A DNA stretch of 64,000 nt from Deuterostichococcus epilithicus (lineage: Eukaryota > Chlorophyta > Trebouxiophyceae > Prasiolales > Stichococcaceae). A model generated the notes under the pieces. That model was not told the origin of the DNA, did not search any database, and saw only the letters and a program-made list of their open reading frames with translations. Below are positions 49,901 through 60,800 of the stretch, one piece after another. Made by a program: the position numbers and the translations under genes. Where the stretch lies: the NCBI GenBank assembly GCA_033439295.1, contig JAVTLE010000017.1, positions 310,001-374,000 of the forward strand, in the 5' to 3' direction. The stretch's first letter is position 1. The number at the start of each line of letters is the position of its first letter.

Positions 49901-52900
49901 CCGCACCCAGAGCGTCAGAGGCTGCAGCTGTGCGACAGCAAAGCTGGTGAAGCACCGGATTTGTGCAGGGCGATGCAGGGGCGGCGCTCAAAGCCTCTCC
50001 CATTGTCGCTGGGCCTCTGCCGATCTGCCATTGACTGGCAGGCACGCACATCACGCTCTGATGCAGTGCCTGATCCCGCGCTGACAGCGCTGCACCTGCT
50101 GCCTAGTGACGGGCTCAGCAGCCGCCGCGTCAGGGACGCTGCCCGGCTGTTCCTGCTCCTGTCGCTGTTGCTCCTCCGCGCCGTGGCCGGAGCCGGCAGC
50201 CGCGGCGCTGCCAGCGCTGCCAACAGTCCGCGAGTCGTCACTGCCGGCCGCTGCGGCGTCACTGCCACGACCGCCTGCAGCTGGCCGCGACGCGGCCGCG
50301 GCAGGCGGCTCGAATGTCGGCGCCGCAGNGTTCAGCTCGGCGGCCTCGCCGTCGCGCTGACCNGCCGCCGCGGCCGCCGCAACTGCGGNGNCACTGACGC
50401 CNCCGCCGCTGCTGCCGCTGCCGCTGCTGCCAGCGCGGCTGGCAGGCGCCGAGAGCGGCTCGAAGGTCGGCGCTGCAGGGTCCAGCGCCGAGGCGATGGG
50501 TGCTGAGGCGCCGCCGCCAGGAAAGTGCGACTTGCCGGCGTCGCAGGCGCCATTGCGCAGCAACACCCCCTCCGCATCGCTCTGGTCGTGCTTCCGTGCG
50601 AGCTGCAAGGCAGACTTGCAGTTAGCTTGAAGTTAGGGGGCGTTTGGTTGTGCGCGAGGGTGACGGGCCTGCTGGCGCTGGCGCACAGCACTGCACGTCG
50701 CGCCGCTGCAGCCGGGTCGGGCGCCGCCGCCGCATTGGTGGGCGGGGACGCACCCTCGAGTGTCTGGCCGAGTGCCTAACTGACAGCGTCTGGCTGACAG
50801 CCCTGCTGACAGTCCTGCAGCGGTGCGATCTCAGGAGGCGCCCAGCTGGTGGGTGCAGCACCCCAGACGCGACAGGCTGCCCTGCACCGGGGGGCAGTGA
50901 CTGGGGGGAAAAACCTGCAGCGCGGTCTGGCCATTGCCGTCCGGCGCATCCACCGGGGCGCCCGCATCCAGCAGCGCCTGCACGAGGTCCGCTGCCCCCT
51001 CGGCCGCGGCCAGGTGCAGCGGCGCCGCGCCGCCGTCCGTGTCCCAGGCGCCGCTGGCGACCACCCCCGGCGCCTCCGCCGCCACGGCCTGCCGGGGGTG
51101 CGGTGCTCGGCGTCAGCCCCGACCCGGGTTCCGCCAATGTGTGTCGCATGTGGTTGTGAGGCTGAGCGCCGCCCACGAGGCAGCAGTGGCGCATCAGCCA
51201 CACAAGGGGCAGGTGTGAGAGGCACATGGACTGGTCTTTCCTCCACATGGCCGCGTTTTGTCTTCGACGCATGTGCAGTACCCCATGCCACTGCCAGCAC
51301 GGCCGCGTGGCAGCAGGCGCACGGTGTGCGGCGGATGCACACCGGCAGCCCTGACATCACACCCTAACCCCACGCTCTGAAGCCCCATCTCAAGCGCATA
51401 GGCGTCCTCGGCATGCATTGCACAGCCGCAACACCACCTACAGCCTGCCTGCCGAGCCGCCAGCTTTGGTGCAACAGCCCCAAGCCTTAAAGGCCAGCCT
51501 TCAGGGCTCTGGCAAAGGCGGTACATGCGGGGCAAAGCTGCGGCACTGCTGCCAGCTACTTTAGTGCCATGCCCTGGTCCGCAATCTTGTCCCAGGCTGT
51601 ATTGTCACCTTCAGAGCGCCTGCATCCTTGTCATGGCCCGCAACGCAACAAGTACACGTCTTGCTCAGCGAGCTGTCAGGTCTGAGTCCCAACCCATAAC
51701 CATTCACCTTGAAAGACACTTTCCCTGAAAAGGCACCCTGAAAGGCGCACCTTAAGGGCAGCGGCGTTGCCGCCGCGCACCGCAGCCAGGAGTCGAGCCA
51801 CCGCTCTCTGCTCCGCTGACTTGGTGGTCCAGAGCTCCGCCAGGTCGCTGGGCACCATGTCGGTGAAGACCTGTCACCAAGCACAGGCACAGCATCCGTG
51901 AAGATCTGTTGTTGGGACTGCGAGCTGTGACAGTGAAGGCCTGCCACAGGGCGGCGTGGGTCGAGGACCCAGAACCCAAATTCCNCATGGCNNTGNANGG
52001 GGGGGGTGTAAATGCGCACCATGTCGGCAACCTCGTCGCGGGATACTGTTTTGCCGGCGTCCAGCGCCCAGCGGTAGAGGTGAAATGCCTTGTGCTCCTG
52101 CGCCTCGCTCAGCTCCTGCAGCACAACGAACTCATCGTCGTGCCAGGGGCTTCTGACGGAAAAGCGGGGTTTACTCGGGTGACCCGACCCGAGAACAGCC
52201 AGCCACCAGTGGACGACTTGTCTCACGACACGCAGGGACGCAGCTTGGTGCGGGGTCTTGGCCGCGGTGTGAGGCGGCGAAAGGACTTGGGTCGGGTGCG
52301 AGGAAGGTTTTCAGGGCAGGCGCCACACCCGCTTGGGCGCGGCGCCGGCGCGCATGACACTGATGTAGCGGCCGTCACCAATGCCGCGGCTGAAGGTCTC
52401 CAGCGCGCCGAGACCCACCTGCTTCGTCACCCTGCACCGCAGCACAGGATACTTATTGACTCAGATCCCACTCCAAGGCTTCTTGCCAGAGCAGCCCTAC
52501 ATTGTGTCAGGAGGCAGTCGTGCTGTGCCCGGAACTTCCTTTTGATGCAAGCCAAGACGGCAGCATCGCCGCCTCCGCCACGCCCAACCCAAGCTGCCTC
52601 AGCGCTGTCGATTCTAGCACGGCTGCAGAGCCGGCATGCAGGCATGAGCGGCTGTGCAAGTGTTCCTGGTCGCTGGGGGACGGTGCCCGCACGTGTGGAT
52701 GTGCGCGCGCTTTCCCTTCGAAAGGTGTGCGGGGAAGACCAGCTCAGCCGCCTCGTCGCCGTCCGAGCCGTCTCGAAACCATGACAGCAGGTCCAGCAGG
52801 CCGTGCTGGTCCGCCTGTGCAAATGCAGGCAAGGGAGAGGCCTGAAAAGCATGGTCAGGATGCAGCCTGGCCTGTGCCGGGCCGGCCACGAGCAAGCCCG

Positions 52901-53696
52901 GCAGGTCCGACATAGCAGGCCCACATCAACCTCACCGCACAACAGCACAGGCGGTAGCCCCTGATCGGCCACGAGCCGCTTGAGCTCTGTATGCCCATTG
53001 CTGCCCACCCTTGGAGCAGCAGCTCCACCTGCCACAAGCGTCGCCGCCCAACACTTGCGCAAACCCTTCCCCTTGATTGCAACGCAGCGCCGGCTGCATC
53101 ATCTGCTCTTGATGAAAATATGAGACCTACCAGGTGCAGGTGCATGCCAGGGCGGTCGCCGCCATCCTTCGCCTCGAGCGTGCCATTGAAGCGCTCGTCT
53201 GCATCGGTGGCGGAGACAAGGAAGGCGAACTCAGTATCTCCTCGCAAAATATTGCATGTATCTGACACCGCCCGTAGTTACTGCAAGGTCCAGTTCCAGC
53301 AGTCGCAGCAGCCACCCACCGCTGCACATACTCTGCTGCACGTGGTATTCAAGACAGGAGATGCGCAGGAATGGGTGAAAAAGTGATGCAAGCAGATATG
53401 TTCTTCGCTTCAGCATGAGATTGATATATTAGGCACTGCTGCACGTCGCTAGAGGGACTTCGTTGGGGGTGTCAACGCGAGTGTCATCTCATCCAAACAA
53501 CCTCACCGGCGATCTTTGCCTTCGTGAAAAAGACATCCTTGGCGATCAGCCGAAGCTCCAGACTGGTCTGCTTTGGGTGATCTTGCGAAGCCTCCCGCGT
53601 CTCAGCGCCTGGGGCAGCGTCGCCTCTGCCGCGGCTGCGACCTCGCCCTCTGCCGCGACCCCTGCCGCCTCCCCGGCCGCTTCTCCTCCCAGGCAT
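46967..53696 (-). CDS. RGG-box, R3H and ankyrin-repeat protein with C-terminal membrane anchor, 13 exons
   Basis: Probable nucleic-acid-binding protein, specific function unknown. Exons (minus): 53696-53507, 53240-53131, 52985-52926, 52814-52693, 52431-52329, 52115-52020, 51870-51751, 51088-50915, 50602-50096, 49943-49217, 48605-48459, 48081-47693 and 47419-46967, in phase and totalling 1066 codons. The N-terminus is Arg/Gly-rich (GRGGGRGRGRGRGRSRGRG). An R3H-like domain spans exons 4-5 (FPAHLSKGKRAHIHTVTKQV, then LETFSRGIGDGRYISVMR), with the R-x3-H signature as RAHIH. Ankyrin repeats follow at about 51870-50600 (APLHLAAAEGAADLVQALLD). A long low-complexity Ala-rich part repeats TVPLAQAIEP about three times. 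The end has a hydrophobic helix (GAVACCGLGAATVAAVCVLL) before SRRRW, suggesting a tail anchor. Exon 3-4 and 5-6 junctions are the weakest, and Ns at 50330-50402 blur exon 9. Confidence 0.68.
49330..49730 (-). repeat. In-frame repeat of the motif TVPLA(Q/E)A(I/V)EP in the R3H gene
   Basis: Three copies, near 49725-49690, 49615-49580 and 49330-49300, each follow an Ala-rich stretch of 25-100 residues and keep the frame, so they are a coding repeat rather than an intronic echo. Function unknown; possibly a short linear binding motif. Confidence 0.75.
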
Positions 53697-54252
53697 GTTC
53701 AGGTAGTTTTTCCTGCCGGTCGCGCAAACGTGGCTTAGATCGGAGCTGGGTTGGCAGGCCGGGTTCTGCACTGAAGAAGCGACATGACTAACATGACCAA
53801 TGTGGAGACTTGCATGAAGACTACCAAGCTTTTGTAGTGAGCATCGCCAACTGCTGGGTGCATTGCCTGCACCCATTCCGTTCGAGTTAAACCACATTCA
53901 CAATTTGCCAAGCGAACGGTGAACTCTGGCATTGCTAGTTTCGTGTGTCGCGCCGGAAAGGTCTGTCAGTCATCCGTTCTCGAAACACCGACACTGACCT
54001 TCTGAACAACAAAGGTAGAGTTCGCAGGAAGCCAACATGGCCTGGCAGCCACGACCAACGTCGCACTCGTCGGCGCTGGGTCCAGGCTGCACAGGACCCT
54101 CGCTAACAGACCCCAGGCCGGGGAACGCCCAATTGCCCGCTGCAAATGTCACACAGCACCCGTCGTGCGGGTCCCAGGCGTTCTCGGTGCAGCCAGTCGC
54201 AGCGGCAGGCCAGCCCCGGAAGCACACGCAGTGAGTTTCCTGCAAGCAGTGC
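53697..54252. promoter_or_regulatory. Divergent promoter region of the R3H and proteasome genes
   Basis: 556 bases between outward-facing start codons. A Cys-rich minus-strand frame crosses it (listed under findings). I see no recognisable core promoter motif. Confidence 0.45.
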
Positions 54253-57200
54253 ATGCCCATGCTGGCGCCCTGTGCGCGGCCGTTCGAAGCAAAACTGGAC
54301 CTGGTCCTTGAGGGCATTTCAGCGGTGCAGGGGGTCAGATACGCTTCGTCCGATACATCTGTGAGCAAGCTCTTGATTCCTGCGACGTGTTCTGACGGCA
54401 GGGACCCATATGTGACGGGGACCTCAGTGCTGGGCATCGTGTACAAAGATGGCGTTATGCTGGCCGCTGATACCCTCGGTGAGGCACATGTCCGAGTGTT
54501 ACTATGCACCAGGGCGCCTGCCCACGATGCGACCTGCTCCTCGCCGACACTGCTGCTGTAGCACAACATGGTGTGTCGCTGCACCACGAGCTTGCCGCAC
54601 AGCATAGCGTGATGTCCGATGTGCATGCTGCAGGCTCATACGGTTCTACGAAGCGGTACAAGTCGGTGGACCGGCTCATCAGGATCAACGACCGAACGGT
54701 GCTGGGGGCCTCGGGGGAGCTGTCCGACCTCTCCTACATCCTGAAGTGCGCACCACTGCTTCTGACTGCAACCTCATCGCCTTGCACGACATGCCTTGCT
54801 TGTACTTGTTGCCTCGAGTGCGCTGTCCGACCTGGCCTGCTTTCTGCAGTGCGCAGTGCAGCTCTTATATTGCATAGCTCATCAGCTGCAAATGCGGCAT
54901 GCTCGTATCGCCGCATCGTATCGCCGCATCGTGCCGCGGGCCTTGGCAGAGCTGTCCAATCTGCCCTGCATCCTGCAGGCACGGCACCTTGCTGGTTGCA
55001 TTCTGTCACCTGTGGCAACCATGTCTCTTGCAGCACGGCTTTGCGCCGCACGCCTCTGGCTAGCCGCCTGGCGAGTGCCGTGCCAATGCTTGAACGTGCG
55101 TGATGAAAGTGCGCCAGCCGATGTCTTGCAGGGGAGGCAGCGGCGGCGTGGGCAGCTGCGAAGCTGACTCCACAATGCCGGTACTCCGGTGGACTGCAGT
55201 GACCCCAGCGAAGCTTGCCTCGACCCCTGCGCAGGCTGCTGGATGAGCTGGTGACGGTGCAAACCTAAACCCTAAAGCCCTAAACCCAAATGCAGGCTGC
55301 TGGATGAACTGGTGAAACCCCAAATCCCTGTGCAGGCTGCTGGACGAGCTGGTGACAGCGGACTTCGTCGCCGACGATGGCCTCCAGCTGGAGCCGGACG
55401 AGATCCATGCATACCTGCAGCGGGTTTTGTACAACCGGCGCAACAAGTGAGCAGCACCCAAGCCTTTTTCAAGCCTCGGAACCCTGATGAATGCTGGAGC
55501 CGGATGAGGTGTTTGTGTACCCGCAGCGGCTGCTGCAGAATCGGCGCAATGTGCACATGGCTCTGGCCGTCCTCCCGTAGAGCATGCAAGCGTCAAGGCC
55601 GCAGGGGCGTGCTGCAGGGGGGTGTTGTGGTGTCAGTCCTGCGCGCAGCCGCTGTCGTGGATCTTGAAGGAGGGTCTCAGGGCCAGCTGCGCAGGCGCAC
55701 GCTGCCGTGGCCCACAGCATACACCCATCAAACATGTTGGCACCTAGCGCAGGGCGGCGGCGCTGGCTGCAAAACCAACCTGGTGTGGATCTCACTTGTA
55801 GTGAGTGGCGTGCTGGGCGGCCTGCTGCGTCGGCTTGTGTCGTCCTGATGCTTTACCCATGAGTGTGATGTGCGGACCCGTATGCTGCCTGCAGGTTTTG
55901 CTCTGGAAAGTCGCTGGTGGTGGGCCGCAAGGGGCTCGAAGTAATGTCAAATGCCCTACCCAAAAGGGCATCTGGGCCTGTGTGAAACCTTTCATGCCCT
56001 TTCCGTGCCCCTGACTGCAGGTTCGACCCGCTGTGGAACTCGCTCGTAGTGGGCGGCGTGAAGGCGGACGGCACCCCCTTCCTCGGCACCGTGGGCATGA
56101 TCGGCACCGCCTTCACCGATGTTCACGTAGCCACAGGTGCCCAGTCCTGACTGTCTTGGCAGATACCCCAGTTTGCCAAACAAACTCGATCACCATATGT
56201 GTCTTCCTTCTCAGTGTGAACATCATATGGTTTGGCAGCGTCCCGGCGCAGCTTGTGTTCCGGGAGCGGAAGTCGCAGTGCCTGCCAGCGCACACACGGA
56301 ACAGAGCTGCCACAACACACAGCCCTGGATCGGAGAGCTTTCTCGTGGTGCAGGTCTTGGCAACCACCCGGCGCGGCCGCTGTTCTGGCAGCGGGACGTG
56401 CAGCGCCTGCCGGGGCACTGCAGCGAGTGTCTTTCGCAACCACGCTTGTGGGCAGACACCTGCACACGTGTGTGACTTGCAGGATTTGGGAACTACCTGG
56501 CGCGGCCGCTGTTCCGGGACCAGGAGGCGGAGCTGCCGGCGATGGGCGAGGCGGACGCCACCAAGCTCATGCACGACGCGCTGCGGGTGAGATAGGGCTT
56601 AAGGATTTAGGTTCGCGCAGCTGCGAAAGTGACCAGCAGCCTGTTTCTCGAAGGCAATCCGAGTGCGTGTGCCGAGCTGGAGCTCGCAGTGAGGCCCGCT
56701 GCAGTGAGGGTTGTTGCAGGCTATGGCTGGTATGCCGCTGACTCAGCGCTGGCTTGTTGCCCAGCTTGCATGTCGGCTTGCAGCCAGTGGTGCGGCTTCT
56801 TGTGGCGGTGGGGGCAATGTCCGCTGTGCATGCCTAGTGCAGCATCGTCAAGCGCGGCAGTCATGGCAGGCTCTGCGCTGCAGAGTCAGGCTTCACTGCG
56901 CCCTGACAAACGGCGAAACGGCGCTTGACGACGTGTGCATTGCAAAACTTGCAGATCTGCTACTACCGCCACAATCAGACCCTGACCGATGAATCCTAAA
57001 CATCGCAGATCTGCTACTACCGCGACAAGCAGAGCATCAACAAGTTCCGCATCATCAAGGCGACGGCGGCCGGCGTGACGCTGACGGAGCCGTTTGCGCT
57101 GGAAACCAACTGGCACTACAAGGTGGGCTGACATACTTTTGCACTGTCTGCTGCAGAGCATGTTTGTGCTGCCTGCTGGGTGTTCGCTGGGTATGATTGC

Positions 57201-57364
57201 CGTGCTGTCTGCTGGGCATATCATTGCATGCCGAGACCCGCTTGCAGCGCTTTGTCTGTGTGGTCCTGCCACTCCTCGCTGCTGAGAGCAGTGTGCGTTC
57301 TGATCCTGTCGTCACTGCGCAGGCATTCGTGAACCCCACTGCCAATGCGGTCGGTGCATGGTGA
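54253..57364 (+). CDS. PBG1: 20S proteasome subunit beta7 (PBG1/PSMB4), 7 exons
   Basis: Non-catalytic beta7 (PSMB4-type) subunit of the 20S core, which in this family forms part of the beta ring. Exons: 54253-54478, 54634-54745, 55336-55446, 56021-56136, 56483-56586, 57009-57122 and 57323-57364; they sum to 825 bases (274 aa). Conserved segments: DPYVTGTSVLGIVYKDGVML, SYGSTKRYKSVDRLIRI, TVLGASGELSDL, EIHAYLQRVLYNRRNKFDPL, WNSLVVGGVKADGTPFLGTV, ATGFGNYLARPLF, ICYYRDKQSINKFRI and the plant-like C-terminus AFVNPTANAVGAW. The length and the N-terminal prosegment before TGTSV fit the family. The start at 54253 is the first in-frame Met I could justify; the prosegment is poorly conserved, so it could differ. 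Most introns hold decayed copies of neighbouring exon edges. Confidence 0.95.
54806..55315 (+). repeat. Decayed exon-edge copies in proteasome intron 2
   Basis: Two copies of the end of exon 2 (GCTGTCCGACCT) lie at about 54810-54850 and 54938-54985. Two copies of the start of exon 3 (GCAGGCTGCTGGATGA) lie at about 55226-55256 and 55291-55315, ahead of the real one at 55332. The intron thus carries relics of both flanking exons, each next to its parent and in order. Confidence 0.88.
56232..56412 (+). repeat. Two decayed copies of proteasome exon 5 start
   Basis: 56232-56298 and 56346-56412 both resemble the start of exon 56483-56586 (compare TTTGGCAGCGTCCCGGCGCA and GGCAACCACCCGGCGCGGCC with TTTGGGAACTACCTGGCGCG). 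Spacing is about 114-137 bases. Frames are broken relative to the exon. Confidence 0.85.
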
Positions 57365-57833
57365 GGGGCGCACCATTTCTGAGGCGGAGCTGGACACCAC
57401 GGTGCTGCATGAAGCTTCGAAGGGCAGTGCGCCTGGGAACTGCTTCGCAACTATGGACGGCAAGGCAGCCACAACGGAGGATGTTGTTAGGAGAAGTAGC
57501 GCTGTGCACGCTCCCTAGTTTGCCGGCCTTGGATTGGTGTGCATCGTCGACAGCCTTGCGACTGGATGAACTTCTGCGACGCCTCCATCACAACATCCAA
57601 GCTGGGATGTGCCCCTCGCTCGGGTTGTGTCTCCTCCCCATGCCATACCCAGAGATCAGATTCTGTATGCGAGATCTCTCCACACGCGCAGCGCCAGCGC
57701 ATGTCCAAAGGCCTTCGTAGAAGCTTGCACGCAGGTCTCTTTCTTACTCTTTCAATTCGTTTAGACGTTTCCTGCAGGTTAGCGACGCATGGCAGGAAAT
57801 CTCGATGTCCTCATTTGAGAAGGTTTGACGCCG
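57365..57833. other. Intergenic region between proteasome and P450 genes
   Basis: 469 bases in tandem orientation. It should hold the proteasome 3' UTR and P450 promoter. I found no TGTAA and no clear promoter element. Confidence 0.5.
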
Positions 57834-60800
57834 ATGCACGGCGAAGGCAGCGGCCTGGCCGGCCAACGGAGCATCAAACAGCGTCCAGGCCACGTAGTCA
57901 ACCAAATCAACAGCCTCAGATGTCCGCAGCGGCCGCAGATCAGCCGGCAAAAGTGTCGACGGAAAACGCGCTCAGATGTTCATGCCCGGAGCTCAGTGTT
58001 CGAGAGCGCTGCTACCGCACCTCCGACGCCCGCAGTGCCGTTGGGGAAGTGCCCCGTGCAGCATCTGGTGCAGCACGGCGCGGATCTGAGCCTAGAGCAG
58101 CAGAAGGCGCTGCTGGGCATGCAGCGGGAAAAGGTCACGCCCGGGCCCCCAGCGTTCAGCCTGGCCTCGATGCTGGACGTGAGTCGAGCGAATTCCAGCA
58201 CAGAATTATAATCGGAAACGTGTCACCTGTGAAGCAAACACCGTCGCAGCACTTGGCGACTATCTGCTTGCGTGTCGTGGTTTTGCATGAATAATGTCTT
58301 TCCTGCACTGCAGGTGACCGGCATCCTCGTCAATGGCATTCACCAGGCCATGCTGGAATTTAGCATCAAATACGGTCCGGTGTGCAGGTGCGAGCCGCTC
58401 GTCCTCTTGCGCATGCGAAGCACGAGCTGCTGCATTCCCTTGCAACGCCTAGCATCGCCCCTAAAAACGAGAGTGGCACGCGGTCCTAAAGTCGCCATCA
58501 GAACACGAGAAGCGGTGTATGATCTCCTTCTGCGACTCGGTGATGCGTCCTGGGTGTCGCACAGATTTGCCAACCCCTCGGCGCTGAACGCCGCCGCGGG
58601 TTGGCTGTTCGTCAACGACCCGGAGAACGTGCAGTACCTGTGCGCCACCAACGTGCGCAACTATCAGCGGCGATACTTGCCGGACATCTACAAGTGGGTG
58701 GCTTTGCATTTGATCACTGTGAAACTGTCTGCAGGTTCACAACGAGGCATGTCAACCAATTCACACATGCATTTGATGTCAAGTGATGATTCTGTGAACC
58801 GGTCATTGGTAAACCTGTGCTGCCCTAGGTGGGTGACGCATGAGAAGGGCATCCTCGGCAGCCAGGTGCGGCGTGGCAAATGCGCTTATGCACCGAAAAT
58901 TGTTGACGCGAACATGCAAGAGGATGGTCGCCTTCGCTGCACAGCGCGATGGCTAAAATCATGGCTGGCCTGATGCCGTGCCGCGTGTTCCTTGCTGACA
59001 CATGGGTTGCTGGATGGCAGGACGACTACAATGCGAAGCACCGGCGGTTGTGCCAACCGCCGTTCCGAAACCGGACGGTGCTGCAGGGCTTTGCCAGTGT
59101 CATCAGCGACCGGTGAATACTGTCTGCCGCAAACTCATGGACTCCTCGTTGTGCCCTGCCGCAAACCTCAGCATCCCTGCTGGCTCAACAAGTGAACGTT
59201 GTATTGCGGGGTCAGGCAGGCCACAGGATATCGCAGGCTCCAACGGAGGATCACTGCCGATGTGCCAGGGCACTGGAGCTCGTCGACATCTGGAGGCGGC
59301 ACGGCGAGCACGTCACCGACGTGTCGCTCCAGACGCAGCGGCTCACGCTGGACGTGGTACGACTCTCTAATTCTCAAAATCGCAAATTGCCGCATGTGCT
59401 GCCCGTATCCGTACCTTGCTCAGATGTGTGCGGCATGCAGCGGCCACCTTGGCTGCATCGAGCTGGTGCAGAAACGGTATGCAATTCCGCAGGTGGGCCT
59501 GGTCGCCTTCTCGCACGACTTTGAGGAGACGGCACAGATCCGGCGGTGTGTTTTTTTTAAAGGATAAGTTGATTTTGTCCCCTCTCCCTTGCTGTGCCCC
59601 AGAACGGTCTTGCTCTGCGATGCTGGTCCTACCATCTGCATGCCTTGCATCCAGCCGCACAGGCATTGCAGAGAGCCAAAGCTGGGAAAGCGCCACGTTC
59701 GAGGCTGCCAGCATGCAAAGCGGTGTGAGACTGTGCAGATGCCCGCTGCACGCTTGGGCAGGCAACAGGCGGGTTTGCAAAGATGCGGAAACCGGGCGCT
59801 CCAAACGTGAGGGTTCGATATTAGCGATGGGAACCTTCTTTCCTTCTGGAATCGATTTCAGAAACTGCCAATGACGGGATTCGAGGATGCACAGGGAGCT
59901 GGAGGGGCAGACGAAGTCGCAGGAGGATGCGCTGCTGTGGGCGGTCAACACCTTTGGCGATATTCTCGCTAAGGTGCGGCGCAAGGCCTCCGCCCTGGGA
60001 CATGCACCTGGAGCAGTTCGTGCATCGACAGCCACGATGTGGGGCCCTATGTGCGCATATGTGAGTCGTCAACAGAGAGGGCAGGGGGCCCGCGGGGGGG
60101 GCCGGATTGCTCAAAGCTGGTAGTCCATCAAGAACGCCGGCAGCGCGGTCTGGATTGACACCCAGCAGCGACACAGCAGTACTGCCAGACTCGGCAGCAG
60201 GAGAGATCGACACTTCGCCTGCTTCGCTTAGGTGTTCATCACGCCATTCCCGGTGCTGCGATTCATGGAGCGGCTGGGCGACCCGACGCTGAAAACTCTG
60301 AAGCGCGCCGTCGCCACCATGCGAGCCTCCATGCTCGGCGTCATCCAGGTGAGTGCTTCAGCCACGGGCTCGACGCAGCGGTCCGACCTACAGCCTTGCG
60401 CTAATGCTTTGCCCTGGCTTCTGCGCAGTCGTGCACTGCAAGCCACGCCTGACAGCCCTGAGATACCCCCGCAACCTTTCGTCATGTGCCCAATGTGCCT
60501 GCATAGATAGAGACGGCATTGCTCAACTCAGAGGGATAATTTGATGCATGCACTCCTGCAGCGGCGGAGAGAGGCGCTGGCGACGGGTGCGCACGGCACC
60601 CAGAACGACCTGCTCAGCGTGCTGCTGGAGGTGCGCGTTGGGAGCCTTTCTGCACGGCGTCTCGAAGCAGCTGCTTCCATTTTCTGGCACGCTGGTGACA
60701 GCGCGCCGTAGAGGACGGGAAATCTACTGGTTGATGTTGTCACTGCCACCAGACAGCCCCGAAGCGAGCTTGCGAAAACGAGTGTCACCCTCTTCAGAAG

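Noticed and set aside
54361-54402. Possible 42-base intron in proteasome exon 1 (GTGAGC...GGCAG)
   Set aside because: Far shorter than any other intron here and the sequence is open in frame, so I kept it coding; not fully excluded.
55261-55290. Chromosome end or true telomere
   Set aside because: Only about four degenerate TTTAGGG units inside an intron with unique sequence on both sides.
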